From assembly GCA_963588595.1 (NCBI GenBank), contig CAVAIA010000052.1, positions 1 through 47,019 of the forward strand: a stretch of 47,019 bases of DNA, written 5' to 3'. Position numbers and translations under genes: made by a program. This DNA comes from Phoenicibacter sp963588595 (GTDB lineage Bacteria > Actinomycetota > Coriobacteriia > Coriobacteriales > Eggerthellaceae). Each line of letters opens with the position of its first letter. Within the stretch, counting starts at the first letter, position 1. The notes below the pieces were generated by a model that saw only the letters and a list, made by a program, of their open reading frames with translations, was not told the origin of the DNA and did not search any database. Positions 1 to 7,275 of the stretch are shown here, piece after piece.

Positions 1-80
1 GCTTCAACTTCATCTTCGTCAGTCATGCTTGCAAAAACATGCACTAACTCGCCCCTCAACTCCTCTTCGCTTTTTTCCAT
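1..80 (-). CDS. N-terminal fragment, possible YerC/TrpR-like protein
   Basis: An open frame runs off the left edge of the window. It starts at an ATG at 80 (minus strand) and the first 26 or so residues begin MEKSEEELRGELVHVFASM and continue with an acidic DEDE stretch. The length and pattern resemble the N-terminus of YerC/YecD TrpR-like DNA-binding proteins, where a short helix precedes an acidic turn, but too little is visible to be sure. It starts 31 nt after the ilvE stop on the same strand, so it is probably cotranscribed with ilvE. A weak GAAAGAG ribosome-binding site lies upstream. The family name is a guess; the existence of the gene is better supported than its identity. Confidence 0.4.
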   Translation of the reverse strand, partial: MEKSEEELRGELVHVFASMTDEDEVE

Positions 81-111
81 TCTAAAGACGCTCTTTCAAC
101 ACCTTCAGAGA

Positions 112-1041
112 CTAAATATCAAAATTCCAATCAGCATGAAGTTTGACATGTCCCCACAAAACTTCGAAGAATTGCTTTTGCAACTTTTCTGTTATAGGGC
201 CTCGCGCTCCATTGCCAATTTTAATGCCATCGATTTCTGCAACTGGCGTTAGCTCCGCGGCGCTCCCTGACAAAAAGACCTCGTCAGCAGTGTAAAGATC
301 ACTTCTAACCAATGAGCAAAACTCGAAAGGAACTTCCATGTCATGCGCGATTTGAATAATCGAATCTCTCGTCAATCCCTCGAGCAATCCGTCTGAAATT
401 GGAGGAGTTTTCAAAACGCCATTCTTAACTATAAAGAGATTTTCTCCCGTTCCTTCGCAAACTTTGCCAACCTCGTTTAGCATGACAGCCTCGTCATATC
501 CATGCTCGGATGCTTCGAGCTTAGCAAGCAAGCTGTTAAAATAGGAAGCTGTTGCCTTCACCGCTGGCGGAAATGCGTTGACAGAACGTTGGCGCCAAGA
601 AGAAGTCCCCATCTTTATGCCTTTTGCCATCGCCTCTTCGCCAAGGTATGCCTCCCATGGCCATGCAGCGATGATCACATCGGTCGGAGAACCCGTCGGA
701 TCGATACCCATTGTTCCATATCCACGATAAACTAAAGGACGAATGTAGGCGCTCTTCAATCCATTTTCTTTGCAAGTCTTCAATGTTGCATCGCAAAGTT
801 CATCGACAGAAAAGGACAGATCCATCTTTGCGATTTTCGCACTATTGTGAAGTCTCACCATGTGATCATAGAGTCTAAAAACCATCGAGCGGTCACTGTC
901 AGGATCATGGTAGAGACGCAACCCCTCAAAAACACCACTTCCATAGTGCAAAGAGTGCGTCAAAACATGCGTTGTTGCATTCTTCCACTCAACTAACTCT
1001 CCATTTTTCCAAATGTACTTTTGCTCTGGAACGCTTGGCAT
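112..1041 (-). CDS. ilvE: Branched-chain amino acid aminotransferase
   Basis: PLP-dependent class IV aminotransferase that interconverts leucine, isoleucine and valine with their 2-oxo acids, using glutamate/2-oxoglutarate. The 309-residue length is normal for the family. The pyridoxal lysine is K162 in the PPAVKATASYFNS segment, and the cofactor-binding EGTGENLF motif is at about 196-203. The N-terminal YGSGVFEGLR block at 33-42 is also typical. The ATG at 1041 is preceded by GGAAAGG at good spacing. It lies downstream of glnN on the same strand with a 53-bp gap, so both glutamate-using enzymes may share a transcript, though this is inferred. Confidence 0.95.
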   Translation of the reverse strand: MPSVPEQKYIWKNGELVEWKNATTHVLTHSLHYGSGVFEGLRLYHDPDSDRSMVFRLYDHMVRLHNSAKIAKMDLSFSVDELCDATLKTCKENGLKSAYIRPLVYRGYGTMGIDPTGSPTDVIIAAWPWEAYLGEEAMAKGIKMGTSSWRQRSVNAFPPAVKATASYFNSLLAKLEASEHGYDEAVMLNEVGKVCEGTGENLFIVKNGVLKTPPISDGLLEGLTRDSIIQIAHDMEVPFEFCSLVRSDLYTADEVFLSGSAAELTPVAEIDGIKIGNGARGPITEKLQKQFFEVLWGHVKLHADWNFDI

Positions 1042-1094
1042 AATAAAATCCTTTCCTCGTTTCTATTATCTTTTTTTAATAATTTCCTTAAATT

Positions 1095-3194
1095 CTAAAC
1101 GTAAAACAAAAGCTCGTTATATGTTGGGCATGGCCAATAGGAGCTTTGAGTTATTATCTCCATTGAATCCACCCACATTCTCAACTCGTCCATGATAGGA
1201 ACAACTTCATTTGCATACGCGTTGGCTTTTTCTTGAGCATCCTCGATGTCTCGCGCCGCATGATGTTTCTCATGAAGCTTGTCGCAAAGTTTGTGAATGT
1301 TTGCAGCTCCCTCGCAAATTTGCTCGAATCTCTTTCTTTGACCCTTCGCTTTTCCTTTGCCGAGAATTGTCTCAACAGACTTGATCGTTTTAGAAAGGTC
1401 AGCTGCATAAGACTCAATTGCAGGGAGGTAATCGCGCCTAACAAGCCTCTTCGCGGTTCTGCACTCTATGTTCATCGTCTTGTTATACTTCTCTAACTTG
1501 ACGTTATATCTGCACCAAACTTCCGCCTCATTCAAAACTTTAAATTTATCAAACAATGCGATGGATTTCTTCTCTATCAAGCAAGGAAGCGCTTCGGCTG
1601 TGTTTTTCAAGTTGGACAAACCACGCTTCTTTGCCTCCTCTTCCCATTCTTTAGAATAACCGTCGCCATTGAAAATTATCCTTGAATGGTCATTTAGCGT
1701 TTTCCTTACCCATTTTTGGCAAGCTTCGGTGACCTTTTCTGGGTCTTTTCCAGCCTTTTTCTCCATAAAATCGCAAAACTCAGAAAGGGAGTCTGCCATC
1801 GCTGTGTTCAAAACCATGTTTGTGTCACTCAAGTTTTGAGAACTTCCTGGCATCCTAAACTCGAACTTGTTTCCATTAAAAGCGAATGGGCTCGTTCTGT
1901 TTCTGTCGGTGTTATCCTGCTCAAAGTTTGGCAAAACATCAACACCAAGATCCATCTTTGAGCTCTCTTCGCTGTGATAGTCATCACCTTTGATGATTGC
2001 TTGAACGACTCTCTCAAGCTCATTTCCCAAAAAGACAGATATGACCGAAGGTGGTGCTTCATCTCCTCCAAGTCTTCTATCATTTCCAGCGCTGGCTGTT
2101 GTCATTCTCAAAAGGTCTTGATAAACATCAACTGCTCGAATTATGCAAGTCAAAATTACCATGAAGCGCAGGTTCTTTATCGGGTCATCTCCAGGTTCTA
2201 GCAAGTTTTTCCCGTCGACCGAAATTGACCAATTGTTATGCTTTCCCGATCCATTTATGTGATCAAATGGTTTTTCAGACTCTAAGCAAACGAGACCATG
2301 GTGACTTGCCAAAAGTCTCATCTTTTCCATCGTCAACAAATTTTGATCGACTGCACGGTTGACATTTGTGTACATTGGCGCCAACTCATGTTGACATGGC
2401 GCAACTTCGTTATGTTTCGTTATAACTGGAATCCCGAGCTTCCAAAGCTCATCATCAAGTTCCTTCATAAACTCGTTAACTGTCGGGCGAATTGCTCCGA
2501 AGTAGTGCTCTTCTAACTCTTGACCTTTGCATGGAGAATATCCAAAAAGCGTTCTCCCGCACAAAATCAAATCTAATCTCTTTTCATAGTCCTTCTCCGA
2601 AATCAAAAAATATTCTTGTTCCGCACCAAGCGTTGGGACAACATGTTTAACGTCCTCACCAAAGAAACTTAAAGCGCGCTTGACCTGCTTCTTTAAAGCA
2701 GTGATTGAGCGCAAAAGAGGCGTTTTCTTATCGAGAGCCTCCCCATTATATGAACAAAAAGCTGTTGGTATGCAAAGAACTTCATCTTTGATAAAAGCAT
2801 AAGACGTTGGATCCCAAGCCGTATATCCACGCGCTTCAAACGTTGCACGAAGCCCTCCGCTTGGAAAAGATGAGGCATCAGGCTCTCCTTGAATGAGCGC
2901 TTTGCCTGAAAATGTCATTATGACATGCGAATCATCTAGAGGCTTTAAGAAGCTGTCATGTTTCTCGCTCGTTATGCCCGTTAGCGGCTGGAACCAATGA
3001 GTGTAGTGCGTCGCACCCATCTCAATTGCCCACTCCTTCATCGAGTGAGCAACAACATTGGCCAGATCTTCATTTAGCGGAACCCCATCGTCGATCGTTT
3101 CCATCAACTCTTTGTAAGTCTCGCTTGGAAGATACTCCTGCATTGTCACGCGATCGAAAACGTAAGACCCAAATTTCTCTTCAATTGTCGACAT
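1095..3194 (-). CDS. glnN: Glutamine synthetase, type III
   Basis: Makes glutamine from glutamate, ammonia and ATP in the cytoplasm. The 699-residue length is typical of the large GSIII class and far longer than GSI (about 450). Visible GSIII blocks include GAEQEYFL (glutamate/metal site), KHNEVAPCQHELAP and HINGSGKHNNWS, followed by a long C-terminal helical region. The frame can also be opened from a TTG at 3197, but the ATG at 3194 sits 5 nt after a strong AAAGGAG, so ATG is preferred. An extended -10 (TGG-TAAAAT) lies just upstream, giving the gene its own promoter behind the ArsR-family gene. GSIII is common in Bacteroidetes and cyanobacteria and also occurs in Coriobacteriia and some Firmicutes. 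Confidence 0.95.
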   Translation of the reverse strand: MSTIEEKFGSYVFDRVTMQEYLPSETYKELMETIDDGVPLNEDLANVVAHSMKEWAIEMGATHYTHWFQPLTGITSEKHDSFLKPLDDSHVIMTFSGKALIQGEPDASSFPSGGLRATFEARGYTAWDPTSYAFIKDEVLCIPTAFCSYNGEALDKKTPLLRSITALKKQVKRALSFFGEDVKHVVPTLGAEQEYFLISEKDYEKRLDLILCGRTLFGYSPCKGQELEEHYFGAIRPTVNEFMKELDDELWKLGIPVITKHNEVAPCQHELAPMYTNVNRAVDQNLLTMEKMRLLASHHGLVCLESEKPFDHINGSGKHNNWSISVDGKNLLEPGDDPIKNLRFMVILTCIIRAVDVYQDLLRMTTASAGNDRRLGGDEAPPSVISVFLGNELERVVQAIIKGDDYHSEESSKMDLGVDVLPNFEQDNTDRNRTSPFAFNGNKFEFRMPGSSQNLSDTNMVLNTAMADSLSEFCDFMEKKAGKDPEKVTEACQKWVRKTLNDHSRIIFNGDGYSKEWEEEAKKRGLSNLKNTAEALPCLIEKKSIALFDKFKVLNEAEVWCRYNVKLEKYNKTMNIECRTAKRLVRRDYLPAIESYAADLSKTIKSVETILGKGKAKGQRKRFEQICEGAANIHKLCDKLHEKHHAARDIEDAQEKANAYANEVVPIMDELRMWVDSMEIITQSSYWPCPTYNELLFYV

Positions 3195-3223
3195 CAAAAC
3201 TCCTTTAACGCACGACTTTTATC

Positions 3224-3234
3224 TTATTTTACCA
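3224..3234 (-). promoter_or_regulatory. Extended -10 promoter for glnN
   Basis: On the minus strand the sequence reads TGGTAAAAT (TAAAAT at 3226-3231, TG at 3233-3234), the TGn extended -10 form, about 30 nt upstream of the glnN start. I see no convincing -35 hexamer. It lies between the end of the ArsR-family gene and glnN. Any operator for the ArsR-like protein could be nearby, but none is recognisable. Confidence 0.4.
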
Positions 3235-3281
3235 TTGCTAAATTGGAGTGCTTGTTAAATGTGGGTTTCTATCTTGCTAAA

Positions 3282-3671
3282 CTAAATGCTGCTCGCTGGA
3301 CAATTAATCGCAAGCATTCTTTCAATCGCTTCATGCAAAGTGCGCGCTTGAACGCTATTTACCGCCCGGTAGCGAACTTCTTTTCCCTCTCTTCTGCCCT
3401 CGATCAAGCCGCTTTCGCGAAGAAGTTTAACATGATGCGCAACTGCAGGGCTGCTCATATCCATCAACTCTGCTATGCACGCTGTGCAAAGTTCAGCATG
3501 GCACATGAGCCAAAAAATCCTCACTCGATTTATGTCCGACAAATGCTTAAAGCCATCAACCACTCCTTGAAATTGATCAGTGTGGTTTATAAACCCTTGC
3601 ATCAATGCAAGCTGCGAAGCATTGCCATGTGGGTCAGAAGCAAGGTGAGAGTGTTTCTTCTTTAAAGGCAT
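3282..3671 (-). CDS. ArsR/SmtB-family transcriptional repressor
   Basis: A 129-residue winged-helix DNA-binding protein. The helix-turn-helix spans about residues 60-85 (CIAELMDMSSPAVAHHVKLL) and the wing about 90-103. A cysteine-rich segment CHAELCTAC at 57-65 lies in or next to the recognition-helix region, where metal-sensing ArsR proteins such as CadC carry a CxC-type thiol site. The N-terminus has several histidines (H7, H9, H15). A metal or thiol signal is therefore plausible but unproven. The ATG at 3671 starts 9 nt after the phosphoribosyltransferase stop on the same strand, with no clear ribosome-binding site, so translation may depend on coupling. No metal pump or resistance gene is adjacent, so the target is unknown. 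Confidence 0.85.
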   Translation of the reverse strand: MPLKKKHSHLASDPHGNASQLALMQGFINHTDQFQGVVDGFKHLSDINRVRIFWLMCHAELCTACIAELMDMSSPAVAHHVKLLRESGLIEGRREGKEVRYRAVNSVQARTLHEAIERMLAINCPASSI

Positions 3672-3680
3672 TATTATTTT

Positions 3681-4232
3681 CTATTTCGGATTCCCGTCCG
3701 CGTCAAACAAAGGAAGTTTGCCAAGAGTGATAACGTCTTCTCTCGATTGAGAATCGCCTTCGCCCAAAATCGCCATCTTACCAACTATAGTTGAATGGGC
3801 TGTGTCTGCAAGCATCTCAAGTGCATGCAAAGAATCGCCAGTGCTAACAACGTCATCAACGATCAAAACTTTCTTGTTCGTCAATTTTTTAAAATCTTCG
3901 CGCCCGAGGTAGAGCTTTTGCGAGCCTCGCGTTGTTATAGATTGCAATTGCGCTTGAACAGTGTCTCCCATGTAAACTTTTTGCACTTTTCGCGCAACAA
4001 CATAATCGTTCATTTGCTTTTGTCTCGCCATCTCGTAGGCAAGCGGAATGCTTTTTGCCTCCGCCGTCAAAATTATGTCGAACTCAGGAGCTTTCTTCAA
4101 AAGTTCCTTCGCACAATGAGTTGTGAGTTCAACATCTCCAAATAAAATTAGGGCGGCGATCATCGTTTGCTCAGAAACGGGAAATAATTTTAAGTCTCTT
4201 TTTAATCCTGCAATATCAATTGTGTAGTGCAT
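3681..4232 (-). CDS. PRPP-dependent phosphoribosyltransferase (adenine PRTase-like)
   Basis: A type I phosphoribosyltransferase of 183 residues. The PRPP-binding signature VLIVDDVVSTGDSL is at 122-134 and a KVYMGDTVQAQ segment sits where the flexible loop normally lies. The overall layout resembles adenine or xanthine phosphoribosyltransferases that salvage purine bases to nucleotides. The exact base cannot be read from the sequence, so apt or xpt is not assigned. The start at 4232 has AAGGAGAG just upstream, and a TATAAT -10 lies at 4266-4271 (minus strand). A REP-like repeat copy (4276-4292) lies immediately upstream of that -10. Confidence 0.8.
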   Translation of the reverse strand: MHYTIDIAGLKRDLKLFPVSEQTMIAALILFGDVELTTHCAKELLKKAPEFDIILTAEAKSIPLAYEMARQKQMNDYVVARKVQKVYMGDTVQAQLQSITTRGSQKLYLGREDFKKLTNKKVLIVDDVVSTGDSLHALEMLADTAHSTIVGKMAILGEGDSQSREDVITLGKLPLFDADGNPK

Positions 4233-4275
4233 GTCTCTCCTTTTAATTAATTAAAAGCTCTTTTAATTATAAAAC

Positions 4276-4327
4276 AAGTCTGGCACCGTTTTTTAGACCT
4301 GGGAAAATTTAAGTCTGGCACCGTTTT
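4276..4327. repeat. Two direct copies of a REP-like 17-mer
   Basis: The 17-mer AAGTCTGGCACCGTTTT occurs at 4276-4292 and again at 4311-4327, 35 bp apart, separated by a segment with AGACC that can pair with the GTCT of the first copy. A 22-base piece of the second copy plus its spacer recurs, with one base missing, at 15580-15600 in opposite orientation. The pattern resembles dispersed intergenic palindromic (REP/RAYT-type) repeats. No transposase is present here. It sits between the divergent phosphoribosyltransferase and EamA transporter genes. Confidence 0.7.
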
Positions 4328-4353
4328 CCTCATGTAAAATAATTCAAGTCAAT

Positions 4354-5238
4354 ATGAACTTTAAATTAAACAAATCTGTTATTCTGCCTGTTGCAGCAGC
4401 GTTCGTTTGGGGAATGGCTTTTTCAGCTCAAGAAATTTGCTCTGAGCATCTTGGAGCTTTTTCAACTAATGCGATCAGGAATTTATTGGCTGGCGTAGCA
4501 CTTATTCCAGTTGTGCTTCTCTTTCGTTCCAAACAAAACAAAACCGAGGCTTTTTTCAGCAAAGATCTATTAATAGGTTCTTCTCTTTGCGGACTTATTA
4601 TGTGCGCGGCTCTAACACTTCAACAAAGCGGGATGTATCTTGGAACAGACAGCGGGAAGGCAGGCTTCTTAACTGCAATGTATGTTGTTATCGTTCCTCT
4701 TCTTGAAATTTTTCTGGGGAAGAAAGCATCCAGTCGCATTTGGTTTTGCGTGGCACTTGCCATAATTGGACTCTACCTTTTAAGTGTAAAAGAAACTTAC
4801 ACAATTGACCCTGGCGACATCTTGTTGATAATCAACGCGTTTTTATTCGCTGTCCACATCCTCGTTGTTAGCCACTTCACTAAAACATGCGAGCCAGTTA
4901 GCCTCGCATGTTTTCAATTTCTTTTTGCCTCACTATTTTCTTTCCTTGGAATGATAATCACACTAGATTTTGATTTCTCTGGACTTTTTGATTGTTGGCA
5001 ACAACTCGTCTATCTGGGAGTTATTTCTTCCGCAGTTGGCTTCACCTTGCAAATCATTGCGCAAAAAGGCGCAAACCCAACTCTTGTCACTTTGCTTCTT
5101 TGTCTTGAGAGCGTATTTGCGGCAATTGGAGGGGCGGTCTTTTTGGGGCAAGTTATGAGCCTTCGAGAATACCTTGGCTGCGCAATCATGTTTGCAGCTG
5201 TTATAATCTCGCAGCTTCCGCAAAAGCAGCGCCCCTAG
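4354..5238 (+). CDS. EamA-family DMT-superfamily transporter
   Basis: A 294-residue integral membrane protein with about ten hydrophobic segments arranged as two repeats of five, as in drug/metabolite transporters. The N-terminal AFVWGMAFSAQ and the RNLLAGVALIP segment fit the first EamA domain, and a second EamA half begins near residue 150. Substrate is unknown; members export amino acids, nucleobases or other metabolites. There is no ribosome-binding site; a TAAAAT -10-like box at 4335-4340 ends 13 nt before the ATG, so the leader would be very short. It converges on the GH25 lysozyme gene with an 8-bp gap. Confidence 0.85.
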   Translation: MNFKLNKSVILPVAAAFVWGMAFSAQEICSEHLGAFSTNAIRNLLAGVALIPVVLLFRSKQNKTEAFFSKDLLIGSSLCGLIMCAALTLQQSGMYLGTDSGKAGFLTAMYVVIVPLLEIFLGKKASSRIWFCVALAIIGLYLLSVKETYTIDPGDILLIINAFLFAVHILVVSHFTKTCEPVSLACFQFLFASLFSFLGMIITLDFDFSGLFDCWQQLVYLGVISSAVGFTLQIIAQKGANPTLVTLLLCLESVFAAIGGAVFLGQVMSLREYLGCAIMFAAVIISQLPQKQRP

Positions 5239-5246
5239 GTTAAAAG

Positions 5247-7232
5247 TTACTTAGTAGCTGTTGCACCTCTTCCTTCCCAATATCCATAATCAAGATAGTG
5301 AAAATAGTAACTCTTCCAATTTTGTCCAAATGCAAGCCTTAAGTCTTCATAGTTGTTGTAATAAGAATTAACGTTAAATGTTGCTTTCGCTTGCCTTCCT
5401 TCATTCATTCCTGAATTAACAAAATGCTCTAACAAAGAAACGTCATCAACAAGTCCTCCAAGCTTTTGTATCGTAAAAGCGTTCTTCAAATCTGCATAGT
5501 TATTCATATAAAGATTCCCATCGTAAACAAGCGAATAATCTCTTCCCCACAAAGAAGAAACCGGGTCTTGCAACGTTGCACAATCGACAGCACTTCTTCC
5601 CTCATTGTAGCCATGATTAATAAAATGCCAATAGTAAGAACTAATATTTCCTCTAAAAGAGCGCCTCAAATCTTGATAACGATTGTAGTAACTCGCAACG
5701 TTAAAAATTTGATTGGCTTGTCTTCCTTCACTTATTCCGCATTGTGCAAAATGTTGAATTATTGCCGCATCGTTTATTAAATCACCTCTATATTTGAATG
5801 CGTAAGCATTCTTAACATCGATATTGTTAGTCGCGTAATAGATCCCATCATAAACTACAGAATAATCCACTCCAGCAAAAGAATAGATCGCGTTTTGCAA
5901 TGTATTACAATTGACAGGACTTCTTCCCTCTGAAGCTCCACTTCGAACATAGTGCAAATAATAAGACTTAAAATCTCCGCCAAACGCCCTTCTTAAATCT
6001 TGATATCGATTATAGTAGGCTGTGAGATCAAAGGTTGCAGAAGCCTCTCTTCCCTCATTCATCCCTGTCGAGATAAAGTGATAATAACATGAAGGGTTGT
6101 CGTTCCCATAAGCAGAAGCAATGTCGGCGTTTTTGGCTTTGTAGTAAGCACAATCAAAAAGATCCGAAGCAACTCTTCCTTCGCTCATCCCATACTCAAG
6201 AAAATGAGTGAAGTATTTCTTATTATCATTTCCATAAGCATCTTGAAGGTCAGCATATTGCGATTTGTAATAAGATTGGTCGAAGATCGCTGAAGAACGC
6301 CTTCCCTCGTTCATTCCATTCATCAAAAAATGCCTAAAGGTCCAATATCTGTTTCCCCCAAACGCATCCCTAACGTCTGCGTTTGCAGCTGTGTAGAAAT
6401 CGTAGTCGTAGACCCCTTTAAACCTCTCTTCATTCATCTCTATTTCATCATAGAGATAGTTAACGTCAACACTTCCTGAAATCCCGGGCACATACCCACT
6501 CGAAGAATATTGCCAAATCGAATATTTCCCGCTGTAGGTGCAGACATAGTTATATTGCGCAACCCACTTAACGTAGTTGTCGAGCCAATCACCATAAAGA
6601 ATGTTAGTAAACCAATTTGTGTTTGCGTAAACTCCAGCAACGAAACCAGCGCTCTCAATTTGCTGGCAGAAGCTGCTAGCAAATGAGGTCAACGTTTCTC
6701 TGCCACACCAAGTGGTTGAACTGTCCTCCATGTCGATGAAAACAGGGTAGGTTGGATAATGCCCCGAAAGCCATCCTTTTGTGTAACTAACCAATGAATT
6801 AAGGTCATCCCAACTTGTTGCATAGGAATAAACGTAGACTCCATATGGGATCCCTAGACGCTCACATTCTGATGCGTTTCTCTCCCACTTATAATCGGCA
6901 CGTGCTGCACCTTGTCCAACAAAACCGCATCTTATAATCGCAAAGTCACACATCCCGCTATTTTTAACAGCCTCCCAATTGATGTCGCCTTGCCACTCGC
7001 TAACATCGATCCCGTGCGCGATCGCATTTGCTTGCAAACTTGCGCCTCCAGAAAACTTCAAGCTTCCCTCAAGCGTATCTATAAGTTGACCATCCTTATA
7101 CCTCCAACTGTTAGGTTGATCAGCATTTGTGACCTCTGCATGTGCATTTTCCGAGACAAAACAACTAGCAACAAGTAAAAACGCGAGCGAAATTATGATT
7201 TTAACTAGTCTATTTATTTTGCAATTTACCAT
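5247..7232 (-). CDS. Secreted GH25 lysozyme with eight C-terminal repeats
   Basis: A 661-residue secreted muramidase predicted to cleave the MurNAc-GlcNAc bond of peptidoglycan. Residues 1-32 are a signal peptide ending near ENAHA. The GH25 catalytic domain spans about 73-270, with DVSEWQG (D76), VFIDMED (D167, E169) and the closing IWQYSSSG...SVDVN block. Residues 275-657 hold eight repeats of 40-48 residues with the pattern YY..Y.DL..AFG....YY.HF...G..EGR. Repeats 5 and 7 carry a longer insert and follow a NTLQ/ATLQ linker. The repeats probably bind cell wall or other glycans, but that is inferred. The ATG at 7232 has an AGGAGTG site. The S8 protease gene lies just upstream on the same strand. 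Confidence 0.9.
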   Translation of the reverse strand: MVNCKINRLVKIIISLAFLLVASCFVSENAHAEVTNADQPNSWRYKDGQLIDTLEGSLKFSGGASLQANAIAHGIDVSEWQGDINWEAVKNSGMCDFAIIRCGFVGQGAARADYKWERNASECERLGIPYGVYVYSYATSWDDLNSLVSYTKGWLSGHYPTYPVFIDMEDSSTTWCGRETLTSFASSFCQQIESAGFVAGVYANTNWFTNILYGDWLDNYVKWVAQYNYVCTYSGKYSIWQYSSSGYVPGISGSVDVNYLYDEIEMNEERFKGVYDYDFYTAANADVRDAFGGNRYWTFRHFLMNGMNEGRRSSAIFDQSYYKSQYADLQDAYGNDNKKYFTHFLEYGMSEGRVASDLFDCAYYKAKNADIASAYGNDNPSCYYHFISTGMNEGREASATFDLTAYYNRYQDLRRAFGGDFKSYYLHYVRSGASEGRSPVNCNTLQNAIYSFAGVDYSVVYDGIYYATNNIDVKNAYAFKYRGDLINDAAIIQHFAQCGISEGRQANQIFNVASYYNRYQDLRRSFRGNISSYYWHFINHGYNEGRSAVDCATLQDPVSSLWGRDYSLVYDGNLYMNNYADLKNAFTIQKLGGLVDDVSLLEHFVNSGMNEGRQAKATFNVNSYYNNYEDLRLAFGQNWKSYYFHYLDYGYWEGRGATATK

Positions 7233-7275
7233 GTTTTCACTCCTATGTTATTTCTAAAAAGGGTTTAATCGTCTC

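Noticed and set aside
3243..3665. 140-residue plus-strand open frame
   Set aside because: Lies wholly antisense to the ArsR-family gene, which has clear helix-turn-helix motifs; no ribosome-binding site or recognisable protein.
4233..4353. CRISPR array
   Set aside because: Only two 17-bp repeats with one spacer, no cas genes, and a further copy lies inside a gene 11 kb away; REP-like instead.
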